From Owenia fusiformis (taxonomy: Eukaryota; Annelida; Polychaeta; Sabellida; Oweniidae), in NCBI GenBank assembly GCA_903813345.2, contig CAIIXF020000012.1:32308501-32372500 (forward strand): 64,000 nt of DNA, given 5' to 3'. This document shows positions 57,601-64,000 of this stretch, piece by piece. The first letter of the stretch is position 1, and the number at the start of each line of letters is the position of its first letter. The translations under genes and the position numbers were made by a program. Below the pieces are notes generated by a model. That model searched no databases and was not told the DNA's origin. It worked only from the letters and a program-made list of their open reading frames with translations.

Positions 57601-60600
57601 TATGAATTCTGGGTTATTTTCCCCTCTTATCTCATGTTAAGATATATGTTCAACTATGAATTCTGGGTTATTTTCCCCTCTTATCTCATGTTAAGATATA
57701 CATTCAACTATGAATTCTGGGTTATTTTCCCCTCTAATCTCATGTTAAGATAGAGTTTCAACTATGAATTCTGGGTTATTTTCCCCTCTTATCTCATGTT
57801 AAGATAGAGGTTCAACTATGAATTCTGGGTTATTTCCCCTCTTATCTGGAATCATAATATGCAGGGGTGACAAAATTGTAAAGGTATTGTACAAAATGTT
57901 ACTTTTGGATCATCCTGTAGATATTAGTTAAGTTAGTATATATGTAATAAGAGTGTATTGAGTTGCAGATTTTTTAGCCATCCTGTATATTTATATTATT
58001 TATATTACAGGTACTGGAACTATGTGCCAACAAGATAGAAGACTTGGCAGATTTGGTACACAACCCCCCTCCCCTTATCCATCTTGGTCTAGGGTACAAC
58101 AACATTACATTCACTGATGATTACATCACTGGAGAATACTGGTATGTCCCCCCTCTTGCTTATATAAAAAACTGTATATCTGAACACCTCTCTCATTCTA
58201 ACACCTCCCATCCCCTCCCCACATCCATCTTGGTCTAGGGTACAACAACATTACATTCACTGATGACTACATCACTGGAGAATACTGGTATGTCTCCCCT
58301 CTTGCTTATATAAAAAACTGTATATCTGAACACCTCTCTAATCTGAACACCTCCCATCCCCTCCCCACATCCATCTTGGTCTAGGGTACAACAACATTAC
58401 ATTCACTGATGACTACATCACTGGAGAATACTGATATGTCTCCCCTCTTGCTTATATAAAAAACTGTATATCTGAACACCTCTCTCATTCTAACACCTCC
58501 CATCCCCTCCCCTAATCCATCTTGGTCTAGGGTACAACAACATTACATTTTCTTATGATTAGATCACTGGAGAATACTGGTATGTCCCCCCTCTTGCTTA
58601 TATAAAAAACTGTATATCTGAACACCTCTCTCATTCTAACACCTCCCATCCCCTCCCCACATCCATCTTGGTCTAGGGTACAACAACATTACATTCACTG
58701 ATGACTACATCACTGGAGAATACTGGTATGTCTCCCCTCTTGCTTATATAAAAAACTGTATATCTGAACACCTCTCTAATCTGAACACCTCCCATCCCCT
58801 CCCCACATCCATCTTGGTCTAGGGTACAACAACATTACATTTTCTTATGATTAGATCACCGGATGATACATGTATGTCCCCTTCTTGCTCATATAATAAA
58901 ACCAGTGTATCTCCAAACCCCTCTCTAATCTGAATGCCTCTACATTGGGTTTTCAATGCAGAAAAACACATTTTTGTAGTTGCAAGTTGAGAAAACCCAT
59001 TGCAGTTGTCCTTCAATCCAAAAACCTTTGACTGATCCCAGTAGTGTTCTCTTTTAATGTAAAGATAAAATTTCACGAAAATAAAAAAGTGGATACTTAA
59101 TTTTTCAGGCCTGGTGTGCTGTCATTAGACTTGAGTCACAATAGCCTGTGTGACCTCATGGACATAGTGAGAAAGCTACAGACCATGCCAAAACTCAGGA
59201 ATCTCATATTACAAGGCAATCCACTTGCAGTAAGTTACAATAATGATTTGGATAAATCAACTAGTCCTGTAGCTCAGTAGTAGTATGCTCTTCCAGATGG
59301 CAAAGGGTCGTGGGTTCAATCCCCACTGGGTTGGACTGATTTTTCACAAAAGTCATTTTCATTAATTTAAGTAAAGGAATGTAAACTCATCGTTTCGCAG
59401 CCATTCACATTCTAATATAAAAGTGACATACTATCAACAAAAAACAAACTAGCCAGTGCAGAGAGTGCTCTCTTTATACTGTATATTGACCAAGTAAAGT
59501 TAAAAGCAATGTAGGCTTGTGCAATATTTCATCAAACACAAAAATGTATAAACATATTGGTAAATTACTTCTTATGTAAATGTATGAAGCTATTCATAAC
59601 AGTACTTGCGCTTTAAAGTGTTTATTCAATCATTTATATTTATTACATTTTAGCTTGTACCAGGCTACAGGGGCTACGTCATAGACAGCATTAGACGTCT
59701 TGATGTCTTGGATGATATTCGAATTACCGCAGACGAGAAGCATCATTTCAAGGGATTGGCAAGACGGAGAGGTAATGCTTTATTTAGCAGATGTAAATAT
59801 GGAAATAACCTGAATATGTGAACACTTTTCTAATCTGAATATCTCTCAATGCGAACACTTTTTTCTCTCAGTCCCAGTTTTATTATCTCCTATAAACTCA
59901 CATATTATTTAAGAAAATCTTGAAATGTGAACACCTGCTAATCCAAACACTTTTGATTGGTTCTAGAGGTGTTTGGTCTAATTAAAGGGATGGACCAAAA
60001 ATTGTTACAGATTGTTGCAGCAAGTAAAAGAAAACATCTATGAGTACACCAGTCATAAGAAAAAACAAACCCCAACTATCCCCACTAAAATGGAAAGATC
60101 TTGATCTTCATATCAAAACTCTGTATCATTGCAATTCCTCAGATGGTAGCATTTTACTGCTTATAACCCCCCCAACCCCCCACCCCAGGTTTCAGGGTTT
60201 ATGATTGGCACTTACTTTCTGAATGCTTAACTTTTCAGAATTTATCCTAGATGAATGTAAATTGATCATTAAAGTTCCACATCTTAATGGCCTTTTGATG
60301 CCAGATGAAATTAAGGTAAGTTACAAATTGGTGTTTTTTATGACATAATAACTTTTATTTGAATATATAATTATCAATGAAAGTTTAACAACATGGCAGT
60401 TAAATAACATAACACAGAAACTTGTCTGTAATTTATTTCTTACCATCGTAGAGGCCAGATGAACAGCCAGAGTACCCCGTTGTCACCAGGACATACTATG
60501 TTCAGTTCATGATACCAGAGGATCCTTCGAGCAATGCAGATGTCTACCAGATTACACAGGATGAAGAGCAGGGATTGGCTGATGAAGAAGCAGACCTGGT

Positions 60601-63600
60601 TGACGCAGCAACTATGCAACATTCTGACAATCCAAAGTTAGGTCAAAAGCAGGTAATTTCAGGTCGTTCAATAAAAATGCTCTTTTTTGTTTTTCAATCT
60701 TTTTCCTTGAAACTTTCACAAGAGATACAAAAAATATCTCTGCATTGAAAGGAAAAAGAAGAATTACTTTGATTTGATTGGTCAAAAGATATGGTTGCTA
60801 AGCCACTTTGCGATACAGTGATAATATATCATGGGGTAGCAAGGCATGAGGCACCAAATTCATACAAAGCTATTTATTCAGATGTTTTTTTATGTCACCA
60901 CATCAAGGGTTGACATATTGTTATACCCTCCAACTTTTTGTTTGGCAATTGTTGGTTGTAGTTTGGTAAATTGGAGGCAGTTGCATTTTGCATGTTTTGC
61001 AATGCCTTGTCTGAATAATCGTAAATATTTCAGATAAAGATTACCGAGCAATTATCAAAAGCCAATCTTTGTCTCACACCTTGTAATTCAATGCTTAGAG
61101 GAAAAACTAAAATTAAATCTTCAATTTCTTCCAGATGACTACAATTACGGAAATTACGGAAGAAATAGCCGATGGTACAGAGTTAGTCATAGAGCAGTCA
61201 CAAACACCTGCTGCAGTGGACATTGACAGAAATGTGGCATTTGCTGCCGAGAATGAGACCTATGAAGCACCTATTGCTCAAGGTACAGAATGGAATTACA
61301 GTAAAACCTCATATGTACAAACAACTCTCTTCTTTGAGCACCCCTAAAAGTGACCACCTTTTCTCCGTCAAATTTTGTTGTCAGCCATTCACTGCTCAAT
61401 GTACAGCATGTAGTTACACTAAAACCTGTATATTTGAACACTTCTCTTATTTGAACACTTCTAACACCTCTCACCTTTTCTCAGTTCCAATTTTGGCAAC
61501 TTCCATTCACATATTAAAAAACCTTGAACTGTGAACACCTGCTAAACTGAATACTTTTTGCCTGTCCCAGTGGTGTTTGGATTAAACACAATTAAACCTT
61601 CATTGATCATGGCAGAGTCTAATGACTCCCAAAGAAACTTTCACACTAGACAAATTCCACTCATTTCTTGAATTTAATTGTTTGATTTTGATGGAACAGA
61701 TGAATTAATTATTCTAATCAGTTATCATGATACAGTATTAAATGTTTTGGAAATTTTGATCAACTTAAATAGATAACATAAAGTTGACCCTTTAATTGTA
61801 GAAAAGAAAGAAGACACGATAGTTGAAGAAGAAGCCAAAAGTATTAAATCAGAGTCCTCGCAACCAAGTTCAGAGATACCCGAACAAACATTCGTCCTGG
61901 AGGCAGCAAAAACAGACACCTGTACATGGGCAGAGGAGGTAAGAACTTATGTAGTAGGATTAATGTTTGCCATAACAACAGTTACCATAGTGATTGCAGT
62001 ACAAAGTAACCTGTATTTTTGAACTCTTTCTATAATCTGAACACCTCTCAATGTGAACACTTTTTCTTGGTGTTTGGCATCTGGCTATTGGCGTTTGGCA
62101 TTTAGAGTGGCATCTGTAGCAAATGGCAGGTTGTGACATTTTGCATGTAAATGCCTTGTCTTAATCTTCTACAGAATTCTACGTTAAAAAACTTGAAATG
62201 TGAACACCTGCCAATCTGAAATGTGGACACCTGCCAATCTGAAATGTGAACACCTGCCAATCTGAAATGTGAACACCTGCCAATCTGAAATGTGAACACC
62301 TGCCAATCTGAGATGTGAACACCTGCCAATCTGAAATGTGAACACCTGCCAATCTGAAAAGTGAACACCTGCCAATCTGAAATGTGAACACCTGCCAATC
62401 TGAAATGTGAACACCTGCCAATCTGAAATGTGAACACCTGCCAATCTGAACACTTGGCCAGTTCCAGTAGAGCTTGGATGACACAATTTTTACTGTGCAT
62501 GTAGAAGTTAAAAATGTCTAACTCCCCTTTTATTTTTTCAAGGTGAACCTACTTTGGGCTAAGATCTTTACCAGAGACAACCTGCTTGGAATGAGAGATT
62601 TTCTTAAACAAGGAATGGACATCTCTGTCATCGAAGAGAAAGTAAGATTCATGAATTAATAGAATTTACTACCATTAGTCCTATTCTGCTGATTTTCTCC
62701 CCAAAATCAGTGAAATTTCTGTTTAGTTACATTTGTCGGATTTGTTAGTGATTTTAGTGGGTTTGTGTTCTTCAAATGTTGCCCCTTGCACTTTTTCATA
62801 TTAATTAGTTGATCTATGCATTTTATTGTATTTATTGCGAAACCAATTCTTGATTAGAGATGTCTTTTATCTGTCAGTGGCTAGAGGTATTACATTCATA
62901 AGAATTCCAGTCACCATAAGCAGGATTCCCAACTAAAGTTGAAAAGTGAAAACATATTTGCCCAATTTAGTATATTGGCATTCAGTCAATTGCTTCCAGA
63001 ATATTTGGGTATATAAAAACCAGTTTTTAAATGCTATACTTTCCGACAATAGGTGTTGTCTTATCCTGTTCCTGAGGAACCGACAGAGGACAGCCGGACA
63101 GATTCACGAAAAGATAAAGATGGCGCTAAAAAGGATGACAAAAAGAGCGGGAAGAAAGATGACAAATCTAAAGATAAAAAAGATGAGAAGGTAATTACAT
63201 TAAATGACTTTTTTCAATGATTACAGCTTACAGAAGCTAATTTTTATGTCACCAACACAAGTGGTGACATCTTGTTATTGTCTCCAACTTTTTTGTGAAC
63301 AGTGTTCAGCAGTTGGTGTTCGGCGGTTTGCATCTGGCAGTCAGTATCTGTACCAAATAGCAGGTGGTGACATTCTGCTTTTAATGCCTCGTTCTTATTG
63401 TAATGTCCCTGACTGTTCTTGTTATTGTGATGTCATTATTGTCTTTGTAATGTAGATTTGCAGTTATTGTTATGTCATTGTTGTTTGATACGCAAAGATT
63501 CATTTTTCATGTGAGTAATAAAATTTAAAAAAACTGAATTTTTGCTTCTAAAACTAATGATATTTGCCCAATTGATTAAAATTATATGAGTTGATTTTTC

Positions 63601-63678
63601 TTTATATTGTAATTTTGTATATAGAAACAAAAACCAAAAAGTGGAAGGGCCATGAGTGCTAAAAATACAAAAGGAATC
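54641..63678 (+). CDS. LRRC43: LRRC43 (leucine-rich repeat-containing protein 43), partial at 3' end
   Basis: Fourteen exons join in phase for 570 codons and the frame stays open at the last donor, so the gene continues beyond the window: 54641-54736, 56069-56153, 56794-56987, 57393-57503, 58011-58141, 59109-59229, 59654-59771, 60239-60315, 60452-60652, 61135-61282, 61802-61938, 62543-62641, 63053-63190, 63625-63678. The N-terminus LRTLCLTEFPCGGGSW is a strong LRRC43 signature. Exons 3-6 hold four or five leucine-rich repeats (LEELTLTANLLETV, LELCANKIEDL, LSLDLSHNSLCDL, LRNLILQGNPL) capped by YRGYVIDSIRRLDVLDD. Later exons encode an acidic then Lys-rich tail (KKDDKKSGKKDDKSKDKKDE). In vertebrates LRRC43 is linked to motile cilia; its precise role is little known. 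Confidence 0.93.
54737..56068. other. LRRC43 intron 1
   Basis: It contains a relative of the 42119-42461 MITE (about 55060-55290) and, near 55795-56005, a gtagccagg-type dispersed repeat holding a 24-base C run (55830-55853). No exon seen. Confidence 0.6.
57550..57848. repeat. 54-bp minisatellite in LRRC43 intron 4
   Basis: Five copies of tatgaattctgggttatttt plus cccctcttatctcatgttaagatata and ttcaac, starting 57601, 57655, 57709 and onward at 54-base steps. The intron's last part is unique and leads to exon 5. Confidence 0.92.
58142..58885. repeat. 146-bp array copying the 3' part and donor of LRRC43 exon 5
   Basis: The exon segment starting atcttggtctagggtacaac occurs at 58081 (real exon), 58227, 58373, 58519, 58665 and 58811, exactly 146 bases apart. 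Each copy has the last ~60 bases of exon 5 and, in most, the donor tggtatgt; the copy at 58373 has lost it (tgatatgt) and the last copy is diverged. No copy has the exon's acceptor. The rest of each unit includes a gaacacctctct piece from the pogo-like repeat family. Confidence 0.94.
59264..59336 (+). tRNA. tRNA-like sequence in LRRC43 intron 6 (probably SINE head or pseudo-tRNA)
   Basis: 73 bases from gtcctgtagctcagtagtag to ggttggac, with A box, B box (gggttcaatcc) and a perfectly paired T arm (gtggg/cccac). The acceptor stem has a mismatch and the anticodon stem pairs badly (cttccagatggcaaag). A diverged tRNA or a tRNA-derived SINE head is more likely than a working tRNA. Confidence 0.5.
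60893..61015. mobile_element. GTCACCAC-family element
   Basis: It begins tatgtcaccacatcaagggt, has ccctccaacttttt and ends gcaatgccttgtctgaa. The same order of blocks is seen at 63246-63395. Confidence 0.65.
62205..62460. repeat. 23-bp minisatellite
   Basis: About 12 copies of tgaaatgtgaacacctgcca plus atc. The unit is a fragment of the pogo-like repeat family (gtgaacacc...). The three overlapping minus-strand frames through it are repeat artefacts. It lies in LRRC43 intron 11. Confidence 0.95.
63246..63395. mobile_element. GTCACCAC-family element, short complete copy
   Basis: About 150 bp from tatgtcaccaacacaagtgg to ggtggtgacattctgctttt with following aatgcctcgtt. Inner blocks ttgttattgtctccaacttt and ggcagtcagtatctgtacca are shared with other copies. 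It shows what the family looks like without the large inner array of 45949-48270. Confidence 0.72.
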
Positions 63679-64000
63679 GTAAGTTGTGAACAGGTAGTGA
63701 GATGTGTGGAAACCCAATGCTATTATTTAATTCTTTGGTATCTGCACCAATAGAAGTGGGGCATGGACCAAAAAATTAAATACAATATGGCTGATGCAGT
63801 TTAATATATTTTATTTGATATTTTTTAATGAAATATCATTAAATGCATTAATAAAGTCAATAGACACTATTATTATATCACTGTCATATTCCCCACTCTC
63901 CCATTGGTCTACACATTACATGTGACAAAGGAATATGAAGACGTATTCAACGGCCATGCCTGTGACGTCAATAAAAAGATGTATTCAACGGGTGTACTCA

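Noticed and set aside
59264-59336. Working tRNA gene in an LRRC43 intron
   Set aside because: The anticodon stem pairs badly and the acceptor stem is mismatched; listed only as tRNA-like.
62102-62500. Three overlapping minus-strand frames of 100-132 codons
   Set aside because: A 23-bp repeat read in three frames. The period is not a multiple of 3, so all frames give the same cyclic peptide.

Overview
The window is nuclear DNA of an invertebrate animal. It is AT-rich and dense with repeats, and its genes are split by many short introns with GT-AG borders. The gene set (fibrinogen-related lectin-type domains, an ACAD10-type enzyme, ARL6IP4, LRRC43) and the crowd of small inverted-repeat elements fit a marine invertebrate, for example a mollusc or another spiralian. 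That placement is inference; no species can be read from the sequence.

Layout. 1-1160 is a 23/26-bp satellite. 1161-8529 is repeat-rich and gene-poor. 8530-8981 (+) is the last exon of a fibrinogen-related protein. 8982-12677 is intergenic, with a 20-bp minisatellite and a tRNA-bearing inverted-repeat element. 12678-41857 (-) is one large ACAD10-like gene: a HAD-like domain, then an APH-type kinase domain, then an acyl-CoA dehydrogenase domain. A second fibrinogen-related ORF (20583-21287, +) lies inside one of its introns on the opposite strand. 44337-49316 looks like a ~5 kb inverted-repeat element with a 6-bp target duplication; it carries two unrecognised ORFs and a tandem array. 50874-53929 (-) is ARL6IP4 (SR-rich, 626 residues). 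54641-63678 and beyond (+) is LRRC43, divergent from ARL6IP4 across about 0.7 kb.

The most interesting gene is the ACAD10-like one. Splice phases close exactly across 21 exons: one chosen path gives 3153 coding bases, or 1050 residues, close to the vertebrate ACAD10 length. At three points the gene holds homologous, intact, phase-matched exon copies: 2 for a HAD segment, 3 (plus a fragment) for the end of the kinase domain, and 4 terminal exons with their own stop codons. If one copy of each is used per transcript, up to 24 isoforms are possible. All four terminal exons end in -SKL or -AKL, the peroxisomal PTS1 form, while the N-terminus is basic and leader-like.

A second pattern runs across three unrelated genes. 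Tandem arrays begin exactly at exon edges and copy the splice acceptor, splice donor or stop codon together with part of the exon. I count seven such loci: four in the ACAD10-like gene, two in ARL6IP4 and one in LRRC43.

All exon calls come from reading frames, splice sites and recalled family motifs. No alignment, transcript or database search was run.
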